Assembly: GCA_905221605.1 (NCBI GenBank)
Contig: CAJNDS010002579.1
Span: 914,734-978,733 of the forward strand
Source of the DNA: Symbiodinium natans
Lineage: Eukaryota > Sar > Dinophyceae > Suessiales > Symbiodiniaceae
Length of the DNA stretch: 64,000 bases
Reading direction: 5' to 3'
The position numbers and the translations under genes were made by a program. This document shows positions 27,697-37,697 of this stretch, in pieces (the first letter of the stretch is position 1; the number at the start of each line of letters is the position of its first letter). Below the pieces are notes generated by a model that searched no databases, was not told the origin of the DNA, and saw nothing but the letters and a program-made list of their open reading frames with translations.

Positions 27697-27986
27697 CCAG
27701 GCATGGTTTGAAGGATATCGGTTTGCTTTGAGGCCCTGGACTTGGTTTCCAATTCCTGAGACAGGGGCCTCGTCTTCGTTCTGCGAGGCCGTCCACCCTA
27801 ATCCCCAAACCGCAATCCCAAGCCTGAAGCCTGAATTTAGTTGGGTAACTAAGTACCATGAAGCTGCAACCCTAAACCCTAAACCCTAGCCTTAAACCCT
27901 AAACCCTAAACCCTAAACCCCAAAAGCAGGGCTCCACAAAGCCTCCCAGCGGCGCCGGGCCCCCGCCCGCGATTTTTCTTGCACAG

Positions 27987-28031
27987 GATCGGGGTTCAAC
28001 CTTCAGAAGGCACCTAAAGGCCTGACAGGCC
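27987..28031 (+). CDS. Candidate internal exon, unidentified
   Basis: Pyrimidine-rich acceptor tttttcttgcacag|G, 45 nt reading SGFNLQKAPKGLTG, canonical donor gtaaat. Confidence 0.45.
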
Positions 28032-28065
28032 GTAAATCTTGATTTAGGGTTTAGGGTTTAGGGTT

Positions 28066-28980
28066 TAGGGTTTAATGGCTACGGCTCAAGCCATTTCTGC
28101 TACGAGGCTAATTCAGCAAGCCCCACCTGGTCCAACTGTAAAGCTATGATGGATCAACGCAAGCTGGCGTCGTGCATCGCATTTTCGCTTCGAATGAGCC
28201 GAAAGTCCTCTGGTGCAGACCTGGTGACGCAGCACTTGAACATGGCGTTGTATGCTCTTGTGGCGATGGGTCAGGGCGCACTTCCTTGCATGAAGGCATT
28301 GCCGGGAAAGAAGATATGCTTGTATGAAGCTCTGTTGGGGAAGACGGCGGCCCACACTTCGCCAGAAGATGCTGCCTCCTCTTCAAAGCACGTCCGTGCT
28401 TTCAGATTTCAAACAAGTGGATATGCCTGGTGAAGCTCCTGGTGGCGTAGACGGTGGCAACCACACAGGTGTTTCTGCTACTTATTCCCCCAGGCTCCCT
28501 CAGTGGATTCCGCTGCCAGCTTCTGCGTCGGTACATAGTGTGGACAACGAAGCACAGACTACAGAGGAGATGGTGGGTCGAGAGCAGTGCGAGAAGATGT
28601 TTGATATGTTTGGGACCAAGATGTCAGGTCTTGTTTGTACGCTGCAGGAGATGACTCAGCGTCTTGCCAATTTGGAGGGCCGCGGTGATACTACTGGTTC
28701 TGCCTCGCGCTCTGCTGAGCGCGAAGAGGCATCTGAACCTCGGTTAGTTGATGAGGCTCTTCGTGGTGCTGTCGCTGTTGAGGTCCCAGACTCTGCTGGA
28801 CGTGTTCCACTCATCATGTCGTCACTCCAAGACTTGAAAGATGAACACAATGCCCGCCGTGCTGCTTTGAAAGCTCGCCGAAGAGAAGAGCGTCAGGAAC
28901 GGCTTAATTCTACAGTAGCCCGTGACACGCCTGTATGGGAACGGCTTAATTCTATGGTAGCCCGTGATACGCCCACATGA
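28066..28980 (+). pseudogene. Intronless coding stretch with frame change; possible retrogene
   Basis: The longest protein-like stretch outside repeats. Frame 1 is open from the telomeric array to 28433, with ATG ATG at 28146 and SLRMSRKSSGADLVTQHLNM downstream. A second frame, open 28324-28980, continues with EMVGREQCEKMFDMFG, a helical MTQRLANLEGR segment, an Arg/Glu-rich segment (RRAALKARRREERQERL), and a duplicated ERLNS(T/M)VARDTP at the end, then TGA. The frame must change between about 28377 and 28433. A frameshift mutation, an unresolved intron with a non-GT donor, or an assembly error would all explain it. Unlike BCAT it has no micro-exons. Family not recognised. Confidence 0.5.
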
Positions 28981-29267
28981 GTTCTTTAGTATACTGGTCG
29001 GATAGTGTGGCTTGAAGTCACCACGATTTCCTGACCATTCCCGGCCGACTCCCCAAGCCCGGATGCAAAAAAGGGCTTAGGGTTTAGGGGAAATCTTGAA
29101 CCCTAATGACCCTACCCTAAGGCTCTTGGGCCTTCAAAACCCCCGGGATTTGAGACCCCAAGACGCTTCCTAGGAGGTACAAGCCCTATTGGTAGGAGGG
29201 TCCTTGGAGCCCTAAACCCTAAACCCTAAACCCTAAACCCTAAACCCTAAACCCTAAACCCACGGAG

Positions 29268-29304
29268 TCCCCGCACTAGCGCCTGGTCCCCGCACTAGCG
29301 CCTG
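29268..29304. repeat. Short tandem duplication
   Basis: TCCCCGCACTAGCGCCTG occurs twice back to back. Confidence 0.9.
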
Positions 29305-29326
29305 AGTGTCTTCCGCTTGGCGGCAG

Positions 29327-29387
29327 CATTCTGGGCGGCTTGGACTTGCGACATGGGGAGGACCCTGAGCACCCAAACTTCCATTAG
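29327..29387 (+). CDS. Candidate terminal exon, unidentified
   Basis: After ggcggcag; reads ILGGLDLRHGEDPEHPNFH then TAG. Confidence 0.35.
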
Positions 29388-29748
29388 CCAAACAATAAGG
29401 GTGTAGGGTTTAGGGTTTCTTGAATCTTAGGGTAGTTGCATGGACTCTTCATATGGGCCCTCAAAAGGGCGGGCCCTTACTTCAGAACCCAAAAAAGGAG
29501 GCAAGGGACCATCGTTCAGGCCATGTAGCTACCTTAAGATTGAGCCCTGACAGGTCCCAATTCCAGACTTAGGCAGTTAAGTTGTCAGAATAAGCACACT
29601 ACATCTTTCCTACAACAAAGCCCGGCTGTGGCAACTTCATTGATGCAAACAAGAACCCAGTGCGGGTAAAACAAGCTTTCAGGGCTTAAGGCCCTAAACC
29701 TCCCCCCTCTTCTTCGGGTGCAGGTTCCCTTATAGTCTACCCTATTTT

Positions 29749-29900
29749 ATTCCTAGGTTACTCTTGGGCGCCTAGCCCTAAACCCTAAACCCTAGGCCAA
29801 AAACACATCTGGGTTACTCTTGGGCCTAACCCTATACCCTACACCCAAAACCCTAAACCCTAAGCCCTAAGCACAAATCTGGGTTACTCTTGGGCCAAGC
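29749..29900. repeat. Three direct copies of GGTTACTCTTGGGC
   Basis: Spaced 60-70 bp with telomeric sequence between; a fourth copy is at about 15950. Confidence 0.8.
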
Positions 29901-30035
29901 CTCTGTCCCGTGCAAGGGCTCTCATGCAGAAGGCGTCTCCACTGGATGTCCTCTTGTGATGGCAAGAAAAAGTCTAGGGTTTAGGGTTTAGGGTTTAAGT
30001 GACGGCGTCAAGCCCTGACTACGGAAATAAGCCGG

Positions 30036-30108
30036 GTTTAGGGTTTCCCCGGGAACCCTAAACCCTAGAACCCTAGAACCCTAAACCCTAGAACCCTAAA
30101 CCCTAAAC
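30036..30108. repeat. Head-to-head telomeric palindrome
   Basis: GGGTTTAGGGTTTCCCCGGG then AACCCTAAACCC: TTTAGGG repeat meets CCCTAAA across a small palindrome. Confidence 0.85.
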
Positions 30109-30125
30109 CCCAGCTTCACATTTAC

Positions 30126-30188
30126 AGCTGCAGTGCGCGAGGCGAAGCCGAGGCTGTTGCATTACTTTGAAATGAATCGATTAAATTA
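30126..30188 (+). CDS. Weak candidate terminal exon
   Basis: After tttacag; reads AVREAKPRLLHYFEMNRLN then TAG. Family not recognised. Confidence 0.25.
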
Positions 30189-30189
30189 G

Positions 30190-30760
30190 GGTTCAGGTTT
30201 TGGGGTTTAGGGTTTTAGGAGAGAGAGGGTTTTAGGGTTCAGGGTTTAGGGATCATAACATTTCAGTGATTGCATTGATTAATGTACTCTCATTATGTGG
30301 TTTATATCACTTGTATTATGATTTAAATGTTTTAGTATTACTACTATTGGTATTCTGAGTGCAAGATTTCAAGAAATAATGTGGAGAAGGAATTGATTTA
30401 TTAATTGTTGGTGTTATATTGATAATAATCAATATATCATTTGATGGGAGTAGCACTTTGATAGTATAGGCAATGTTGGATCCAACTATTGCAGGGGTTT
30501 TAGTGTTGAGGGTTTAGGGAGTGCCTGAGAGAGGGAGGGAGAGAGAGAGAGAGAGGGGTTGAGGGGTTCATCAACCCCCTCAAGTCCCGAAAGGGTGTAG
30601 ACGTTAGGGTTTAGGGTTGAGCTCAATTAACACCCAGAGGTCCATCTCCCCTCCCCCCCCCCCCGCCCCCGGAGGACACTCAGCAAATAAGGTTTAGGGT
30701 TTAGGGTTTTGGTTCACGTGGTTTCCACTGAGGGCGAAGAGGGTTTCCGCTGTGCGCCCA
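30190..30760. other. Non-coding interval, partly AT-rich
   Basis: 30255-30480 is AT-rich, unlike its neighbours, with many stops in all frames. GA-rich tract 30525-30557, poly-C at 30648-30665. Confidence 0.5.
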
Positions 30761-30762
30761 AC

Positions 30763-30863
30763 AGTAGCTGAGTGAGTACACTTTACACTTTTTTGGGGTG
30801 CTATAATCCCCTATCGAACTGAAAGTGTACCCTTTTTGGGGCTTATGAACTCAGCAACTAAGT
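30763..30863. mobile_element. MITE-like element, family F copy 1
   Basis: Ends AGTAGCTGAGT / ACTCAGCAACT with inner GTACACTTT / AAAGTGTAC. Nearly identical to 33818-33918. Confidence 0.85.
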
Positions 30864-30957
30864 AAACCCTAAACCCTAAACCCTAGGGTTCCTGCGGGTG
30901 GCAAAAAAACACCCTAAACCCTAAACCCTATACCCTATACCCTATAGACCCGAAAAG

Positions 30958-31024
30958 ATCGTCGGCTGAGGCCACCGCCATCCACAAGCTCGCAAAGACG
31001 CGACGCAACCAGGAGCCCGACAGG
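30958..31024 (+). CDS. Candidate internal exon, unidentified
   Basis: After gaaaag; reads SSAEATAIHKLAKTRRNQEP then DR; donor AGG|gtttag comes from the following TTTAGGG array. GC-rich third positions. Family not recognised. Confidence 0.5.
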
Positions 31025-31066
31025 GTTTAGGGTTTAGGGTTTAGGGTTTAGGGTTTAGGGTTTAGC

Positions 31067-31150
31067 GTCCCCGTGATATCAACAGTCCTTAGCAGGGATT
31101 CTTGTACTCCCTATTATAATCCCCATTAAGGTCTGTCAGTATAAGGGGGT
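31067..31150. mobile_element. MITE-like element, family A (decayed)
   Basis: Core CAACAGTCCTTAGCAGGGAT and CATTAAGGTCTGTCAGTATA matches the family; the ends are eroded. Confidence 0.5.
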
Positions 31151-31246
31151 TGAGAATTTTCCTTTGCGTGGCTAGATGAGGCAGAGGGCATGCAAAGTTT
31201 CACTCGTGAGGGCACTCTTTATAGGGGTTTAGGCGTTAGGGTGCAG

Positions 31247-31423
31247 GTCGCTGACGTGTTGCACCCTTTTTGGGATGTGTTGGTTGCAGGCTTCTTGCTA
31301 CACGCGCATGTATTTCAGGACGATGTGCAGGCCTTTGCTTCCGAACTTCAGAGCATACCTGGTGACGTCTATCAAACTTTCCGGTTCATTTGGTTGTCTG
31401 CTCAGCTGCATGCGCTGTCATGA
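31247..31423 (+). CDS. Candidate terminal exon, unidentified
   Basis: Acceptor ggtgcag|G, then 58 codons to TGA, including ADVLHPFWDVLVAGFLLHAH and AFASELQSIPGDVYQTFRF. The strongest unassigned terminal exon besides 35735. A CCCTAAA array of about 19 units follows the stop. Confidence 0.5.
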   Translation, partial: VADVLHPFWDVLVAGFLLHAHVFQDDVQAFASELQSIPGDVYQTFRFIWLSAQLHALS

Positions 31424-31432
31424 GCCCTATAT

Positions 31433-31568
31433 AGCCCTAAACCCTAAACCCTAAACCCTAAACCCTAAACCCTAAACCCTAAACCCCAAACCCTAAACCC
31501 TAAACCCTAAACCCTAAACCCTAAACCCTAAACCCTAAACCCTAAACCCTAAACCCTAAACCCTAAAC
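31433..31568 (-). repeat. Interstitial telomeric repeat
   Basis: About 19 CCCTAAA units, the longest clean array in the window. Confidence 0.98.
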
Positions 31569-31582
31569 AGAAACAAAACACC

Positions 31583-31693
31583 ATGCAGAGCTGTCAAGAC
31601 CCAACTTGCCACGAGGTCTCGAAACCCCAGCAGCGAAGGGAGTCACCACTTCATGAGGTGCCTCAAAAGATCCGGACGGCCAAGAACCCTTGA
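31583..31693 (+). CDS. Small complete open frame
   Basis: ATG to TGA, 36 codons, containing MQSCQDPTCHEVSKPQQRRE. It sits after a telomeric array and aacag. Could be a short exon or chance. Confidence 0.3.
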   Translation: MQSCQDPTCHEVSKPQQRRESPLHEVPQKIRTAKNP

Positions 31694-31904
31694 TTAAAGA
31701 ATTAGGGTTTAGGGTTTAGGGTTTAGGGTTTTCCCTGTAGGATCCTTTGGATTTGGGAACTATGTAACATTCCTTTAATCGAGGTGTTTGTGGGTCCTCT
31801 AACCGACCCCGCAGGACGTGGTGCATGAGACTGTTACCGAAGATCCGCGCTGGCCACGGGCCTCAAGACACAAGGGCTTTCGGCGTATACAGGAGCCTTA
31901 GAAG

Positions 31905-31995
31905 TTACTACTATGTGCTTAAGAACCCCAGAACCCCCCCCCCCCCCCCCCCAACAAGACAATAAACAAGTCTTCCTGATAAGAGCAATCTAGCG
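31905..31995. mobile_element. Family E MITE, partial
   Basis: TTACTACTATGTGCTTAAGA left end, a poly-C tract, then the CTTCCTGATAAGAGCAA core; right end not found. Confidence 0.4.
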
Positions 31996-32880
31996 CGTTG
32001 AAGTCATTGAAAATCAGAGCACTGCAAAGAAGCGAGTAATAAGGTGCTACATCCCTACCTTTCCCCGACCCACGTGTGCAACACAAACATGTTGCGGCAA
32101 CATCAACCCAAAACCCCAAATCCTGCAACCTCTGCATCCCAAAAGCCTCAAGAGACCGGAAACTCCAATACCTTCCCGACATCCTGCTGTGCTCAAAGAC
32201 AGATTGAAGCAGTTTCCCACAGAAATGTCATGAGAGGCTCATGTAAAGCCTAGCCTGTATGTACTGTTTCTAAGGGGCGTACATAAGGTGCAAGAACGCA
32301 CCTGCCGCTGTTCTTGTGTGTACAGTGGACGACATGCTTTAACTTTGCAAGGCTGCTGCTGACCAACCAAGTCGCGGGGAGCTGAGCACAGGATAGTCAC
32401 AACAGGATGTCAGTGTGTGACGAGAGTATGCCCTTGGGACTTCTGGCATTTATCCGATTATTGATTGGGTTTAAGAGAAAGCAAACCTAGGAATGTCTTT
32501 TTCAAAGGGCTTTAGAAGGCCAACTTACTTGACGGAGTTGGGGACTTAGGTTTTAGGGGCGTCGGGTTTAGGGGAATTAAGGGTTTCGTAGTTTGGGCAT
32601 TCGGGACCATCCTGAACTTCGACTTCCTTGTGAGCTCCGTGATTTTTGCACGTTTAGCGCGGAGATGTGCCCCTCCCCTCCCTCTCTCCCTAAACGCCTT
32701 GATCCCCTTCAGCTGCCCAAAACCGCCCCAAGCCCCTTAAAGCCCTAACGAGTTTAGTAGGGTGCTAAGGCTAAACCCCCCTGAAGACCTAAACTCCCAC
32801 CTAAACGCCTCAACGGGGTGCTATACGCCCCAAGCCCTCTGAAACCCTAAACCCTAAACTGCTATGCGGTTCCTACCCAT
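31996..32880. other. Non-coding interval
   Basis: No telomeric array or recognised element apart from decayed telomere-like fragments after 32,550. Several short open frames, none convincing. Confidence 0.4.
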
Positions 32881-32958
32881 AGGAGCCTTCGAATGTGGTT
32901 TAGGGTTTAGGTTTTAGGGTTTAGGGTTTGGGGTTTAGGGTTTAGGGTTTAGGGTCAG

Positions 32959-33060
32959 GGAAGCCCCGAAGGTGGAGAATGGCACGGCCTTCATATGGCC
33001 GATGAGGCTGCTGGCTTTGGTGGCCTGGGCCGCCAGGGCCTCAAAGTGGCTTTTTGCAGG
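32959..33060 (+). CDS. Candidate internal exon, unidentified
   Basis: Acceptor ggtcag|G; two open frames, one with EWHGLHMADEAAGFGGLGRQ, one with PMRLLALVAWAARASKWLF; telomeric repeat on both sides. Confidence 0.4.
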
Positions 33061-33817
33061 AGGGTTTAGGGTTTAGGGTTTAGGAGGGTCATATCCAGGG
33101 ATATTTTTCAGAGGGTTTTAAGGGCCTTCCGAGTTAGGCTACGCAACCTGGATGGAGGTTTAGGGTTCTGATGCTTTCAGATGCCTTGAGAAGCCTCAGA
33201 ACCCAAACGCCTAGATTCCGAATCAAATCACAAATCCCAGCGCCCTGGGCTTATGTCGAAGGGTTTGGCTTTAGGGTTTCGCATCGTCTTAGCCAGCTAT
33301 CAATGTAACATCCCTGTACACCAATTCTCCCAAAGCTTGAACCAATACTCAACAAGAACAAGGAACCCATGCCCTCACCCGGATACAGAATCTCCCACTC
33401 CCCCAGTTATATTCAGCATCCCCACGATTCATGTGATCCTATATCATCGCATCATCATGTGGGGCGTCCACCGTAGTACCCTTTTTGGGGGGTTCCTAGA
33501 ATAAGGATTATACCATTTTAGGGGGGGGTATATTCTGGGTTACCCCTAATTTTGGGAAACCCCCATATAAGTCCCTAAACCCTAAACCCTACATTTCGCC
33601 CTGTGGGGTTTTTTTCTTTGGGTCCTCTTTTTGTTGGAGGGCAATTGAAATGGGTTTAGGGTTTAGGGTGTAGGGTGTAGGGTTTTAGGGTTTTAGGGTT
33701 GAAGGTTTAGGATTGAGAGTTGGGTCTATAGGGGGGCTCCGCGCCGTCACCACTGCCATGAGGTAGTGTCCGAACCAGGCAGGTACAATTACTGATGGCG
33801 ATCTCCTCCCCTCCCTT

Positions 33818-33918
33818 AGTAGCTGAGTGAGTACACTTTACACTTTTTTTGGATGCTATAATCCCCTATCGAACTGAAAGTGTACCCTTTTTTGGGGGCT
33901 TATGAACTCAGCAACTAA
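33818..33918. mobile_element. MITE-like element, family F copy 2
   Basis: Differs from copy 1 by only a few bases, mostly T- and G-run lengths. Confidence 0.85.
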
Positions 33919-34401
33919 GCTTCCCACACCTTCCTTCCTTCCCCCCCCCCTCCCCCGGCAAGCTTGCGGCATGGGGGGTTGCTTCTATATAGGTCGCCAG
34001 CCTACGCGATCGCCGAATCACCTCGCACGCGCTCCCAGGAAACGAGCATGGTCCAGTGTTGGGGGTTGGGGGAGTTCGGGTTTACGAAGCCCTAAACTCT
34101 GACCCAAACCCTTAACCCCAAATCTTTCTGCAGCTTCAAGAAACAAGAAGCAAGCTACCCAAAGCCCCAGAGCCCGGCGTGGCCCATGGTTTTTGGGTTT
34201 TCAAGGGCTCGGGTTTTCCAACACATTTAGTGCAGGAACAGATGGGAACCCTGCGATACAAAAGCGAAAATGTAAGAAATATCATCGTGCCCTTAATTCC
34301 CAGGGAGTATTGTCCCTTCTCGGGGGCTTTTCTTGTGCAACATCCTAGTACTGGACTCTCTGGGCAAAAACCCCCTAAACCCTAAACCCTAAACCCTGGT
34401 C

Positions 34402-34488
34402 ATGGCCCCATGGCTGAGGGCAGGGTTGGGAGTTCCCGTGGCAATGGGAAGATTCGATGAGTTCGGATTATTCTACCAAAACTCCCTA
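34402..34488 (+). CDS. Weak candidate initial exon
   Basis: ATG followed by APWLRAGLGVPVAMGRFDEF; preceded by CCCTAAA repeat. Unassigned. Confidence 0.25.
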
Positions 34489-34667
34489 AACCCCTAAAAC
34501 CCTACACCCTAAATCTTTGTCAGAGTTGGGGAACATTTTACATTTTAAGGGTACTTAAACCCAATAAGGAATAAGAAATTGAAATTTTAATACTCTCCCA
34601 ACCATGAATCAGAAATCCCTACATCCTAAACCCTCAACCCTTATGCAGCTTTAGGTTCGCGGTTCAG

Positions 34668-34740
34668 GGCTTAGGGTTTAGGGTTTAGGGTTTAGGTTTA
34701 GGCTTTAGGGTTTAGGGTTTAGGGTTTAGGGTTTAGGCTT
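34668..34740 (+). repeat. Interstitial telomeric repeat
   Basis: About ten TTTAGGG units with TTTAGG and CTTTAGG variants. Confidence 0.95.
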
Positions 34741-34744
34741 AGGA

Positions 34745-34808
34745 ATGGCAGCTGAAGTCCAGGTCGAGAGCATCTTTGGATTGACTCCACCGGGCTGTTG
34801 GGAAGCCT
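34745..34808 (+). CDS. Candidate initial exon, unidentified
   Basis: ATG four bases after telomeric AG; reads MAAEVQVESIFGLTPPGCWE. Interrupted by the element at 34817. Confidence 0.3.
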
Positions 34809-34816
34809 CAAGCTGC

Positions 34817-34936
34817 CCTAAGGGTCCATGTACCCACATAGTATACATTTGGGCCCTAAAGCTGCTACATAGGAACCCTTAAGGCTCAAGTATGTACTAT
34901 ATATATATATATTATATGTACATGGACCCTTAGGGG
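34817..34936. mobile_element. MITE-like element, family G copy 1
   Basis: CCTAAGGGTCCATGTAC / GTACATGGACCCTTAGG ends, with a TA microsatellite near the right end. Confidence 0.85.
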
Positions 34937-35481
34937 TAAACTGCCCTGAACACCCCAATGACACCGCACCTCAAAACCTAAACCCAGAGGCAGTCGTGAG
35001 TGTCAGCTAGGCAGGTTGCAAAAACCAAAACTCCCCAAACCCTAAAACCCTACACCCTCAATCCCTACATCCTAAACCCTAAACTCTAAACTCTAAACTC
35101 TAAACCCAAACCCTAAACCCTACACCCTAAACCCTAAAACCCCTACACCCCTAGGCTTCTCTTCGACATCGCGGCCAAACGCGTCTCACTTGGAAATGCT
35201 CGAGGCTGAGTTGGTATTCAATGCTAGCGGCTCTTAGGGCTGCGAGGGTTTAGGGTTTAGGGTTTAGCGCTTAGGGTTTAGGGTTTAGGGGGTTTAATGG
35301 GGTTTCAGGAGGGGTTTGGGGGGAAACAGGGTTAGGGGTTTTAGGGGTACGTAGTCCGTTACTTGCAGCTTCCAGCTTACCTCTGCAGTTCGCAATTTTA
35401 AAAAGTGTAGTAATATGAGCGTTGCAAGTTGATAAGCTTGCTGCTCAGTCATGAGAAGCAGGAGGGCTGCTTTGCTTGCAG

Positions 35482-35534
35482 GACCCAGCAGTCACACAGG
35501 CCTGGATGCAAAAAGGGAATTTAGAGGAAGAAGG
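35482..35534 (+). CDS. Candidate internal exon, unidentified
   Basis: Acceptor tttgcttgcag|G, donor AGG|gtttta, 53 nt reading DPAVTQAWMQKGNLEEE. Unassigned. Confidence 0.5.
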
Positions 35535-35734
35535 GTTTTAGGGGTTTGGGGTTTCAGGGGTTTAAGGGAAAGAGTGTTTCAGGGTTTGGGGTTCAAGGGT
35601 TTACGAGACAAAGGATATCAGGGTTTGGAGGATTCAGGGGTTTAGGGTGTTAGGGGTTTACTGTTTCGGGTTTTAGGGTTTTGTGCCGCAATCAGGGCTT
35701 ACTTAGTCAGATCGTTTGTAAGGTGAAACCACAG

Positions 35735-35898
35735 GCACCCTCATTGATGCAAGTCGGGTTATCAGGGAGCTTGCACAACTCCTAAACCGCCTCCAATGCT
35801 GCAAAGTGGACTTCAACCGGTTACCGGACCCTGTTCAACAGTCTTCAATTGCCATGGGTTTGGGGAAACTCTACCCAGTCTTCGAAGTATCAGAGTAA
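35735..35898 (+). CDS. Candidate terminal exon, unidentified
   Basis: Acceptor accacag|G and about 53 codons to TAA, including TLIDASRVIRELAQLLNRLQ and VQQSSIAMGLGKLYPVFEV. Convincing amphipathic-helix pattern. Family not recognised; may end the gene holding 35482-35534, though the two phases do not join directly. Confidence 0.55.
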
Positions 35899-35954
35899 GA
35901 GGGAAGCTTCAGGGCCTGATGGCTTGAGGGCTTTGATGTTTCGACGGTTCCCTG

Positions 35955-36104
35955 ATACTTGGAGGTTTCATGGTACTTATTCACATTTATGAACCAAGTA
36001 TAGCTGTACTTATAACTGTACTTATAACCATATTAGGGCACTTAAGGGGCTTACAAGTGGGTCATATCTACAGTTATAATTGGTGAATAAGAACCGCCAA
36101 GTAT
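35955..36104. mobile_element. Inverted-repeat element, singleton
   Basis: ATACTTGGAGGTT..GTACTTATTCAC / GTGAATAAG-type right arm ending AACCGCCAAGTAT; the body has CTGTACTTATAA du­plicated. Confidence 0.7.
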
Positions 36105-36107
36105 GCC

Positions 36108-36224
36108 CCAAGGCCCTGAACGCAATCAAAATGTCACCTCAACCCCGATCAACAGAATTTCCCAGAAGTCAGGCCCTCAGCGATAGCGAGTCGGTGAGAA
36201 TCATGGTCTTAGCTCCGGACGCTA
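36108..36224 (+). CDS. Candidate exon, unidentified
   Basis: Reads MSPQPRSTEFPRSQALSDSE then SVRIMVLAPDAK between two inverted-repeat elements. Family not recognised. Confidence 0.3.
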
Positions 36225-36400
36225 AGTGTCCATGTACCTCATTATTGTTGGAGCCTCAGGGCCCAAAGCATATGGCCCAAATAGGAGACCTGGTACTTTA
36301 GGGCCCAAGTATCATATACTTGCGCCCAAGTATTCCCTAAACCCTAAACCCTAAACCCTAAACCCTAAACCCTAAACCGTATTTAGGTACATGGACCCTG
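36224..36400. mobile_element. Family G element with telomeric insertion
   Basis: AAGTGTCCATGTACC / GGTACATGGACCCT ends as in 34817-34936, but about six CCCTAAA units (36335-36379) sit inside its right half. Confidence 0.75.
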
Positions 36401-36562
36401 ACGGGGGAGATCCTAGGTCCCCCAGGACCTCTCCTCCCTCGCTTGGGCGGCTCCGAACCCAGAGTGAATTCAGGGTTTAGGGTTTAGGGTTTAGGGTTTA
36501 GGGTTTATGGGGTTTAGAATTCTGAAGGGGATTGCAGGGTTGGCTGTGGGGGAAGGGGGGGG

Positions 36563-36652
36563 GTTTAGGGTTTAGGGTTTAGGGTTTAGGGTTTAGGGTT
36601 TAGGGTTTAGGGTTTAGGCTTTAGGGTTTAGGGTTTAGGGTTTAGGGTTTAG
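36563..36652 (+). repeat. Interstitial telomeric repeat
   Basis: About 12 TTTAGGG units after a poly-G tract. Confidence 0.97.
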
Positions 36653-37106
36653 GGGGGAAGGGTCAACGGTTAGAGAGGGTTTGTAAGGATTTGGTTTTTG
36701 AGGAGGCTTATAGGGGCTTGGGAGGACTTGACAGGGTTTGGTTGGGACGTTTGGGTGTTTCAGGGTTGTCCGAATTTAACGTAACTAGGTCCTGTTGCGG
36801 GCCCTTGTAAGTTTTGGGGTCCTTGTTTCAAGGCGGCCCCTCTTATTTGGGGTACCCAAAAAAGGGACTATGATTTAGAGAACTGTTCATATAAGCTTAA
36901 GCTTTATGGACGATGTAGCGTGGGGCCCTACGCTTCTCAAAGGCGTTGCGCGCACGTCTGGTGTCCATAAACCTTGAACCCTACAAACCCTCAAGCCTTA
37001 AGACAAAAAAATGGCACTTCTGTTGGAGCTGGGCAGCCCCTGTAGATGCTGTGTAGGTAACCGTTAAGCTTGTTGCACATGAGGGTTTACGACATTAGGG
37101 GTACCT

Positions 37107-37179
37107 TTGTTTAGGGTTCAGGGTTTAGGGTTTAGGGTTTAGGGTTTAGGGTTTAGGGTTTAGGGTTTAGGGTTTAGGC
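37107..37179 (+). repeat. Interstitial telomeric repeat
   Basis: About ten TTTAGGG units, ending 19 nt before a candidate exon. Confidence 0.97.
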
Positions 37180-37197
37180 CGAAGCTTCTTTTGGCAG

Positions 37198-37311
37198 ATG
37201 GGACCCCCCCCGAGGTCGCCACGGCCCGCGCGCGGGACACGGCGGCCCAGAACTTACTTCGGCAGATCTCCACGGAGGCAGCAAGGAAGCCCAGAGTTGG
37301 GGTGAGCTTGT
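37198..37311 (+). CDS. Candidate internal exon, unidentified
   Basis: Acceptor cttttggcag and canonical donor GGG|gtgagc enclose 114 nt reading GTPPEVATARARDTAAQNLL then RQISTEAARKPRVG, GC-rich in third positions. Arg/Ala-rich helix. Family not recognised. Confidence 0.55.
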
Positions 37312-37315
37312 TATG

Positions 37316-37392
37316 GGTTTAGGGTTTAGGGTTTAGGTTTAGGGTTTAGGGTTTAGGGTTTGGGGTTTGGGGTTTAGGGTTTAGGGTTTAGG
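37316..37392 (+). repeat. Interstitial telomeric repeat (last before the satellite array)
   Basis: About eleven units. TTTAGGG arrays stop here; none occur in the tandem array to the right. Confidence 0.97.
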
Positions 37393-37697
37393 AAGCCCAG
37401 TGGGGTCAATTGGGGGAACCTTACTGGGGTCGTTTTTAAAAGGGGAATCGACTTATTTGGCGGGTCTATATCGGTATTTCCCAAAATAGGGGCACCCCCT
37501 GTATACCCAAATAGTATCCCAACAAATCAAAGGGTTCCCTGATGATATTATGGTTTCTGGGCTACAGTGACAGCGCTGGATAAGAAACCTCTAAGTTTTG
37601 GCGAGGGTACCCTCGGTTTCTTAATTATGAAGCCCACTCAATTTCCGGAATTATGGCCTCCACACTTTTGAGGGTACCCTCGGTTTCTTAACGAATT

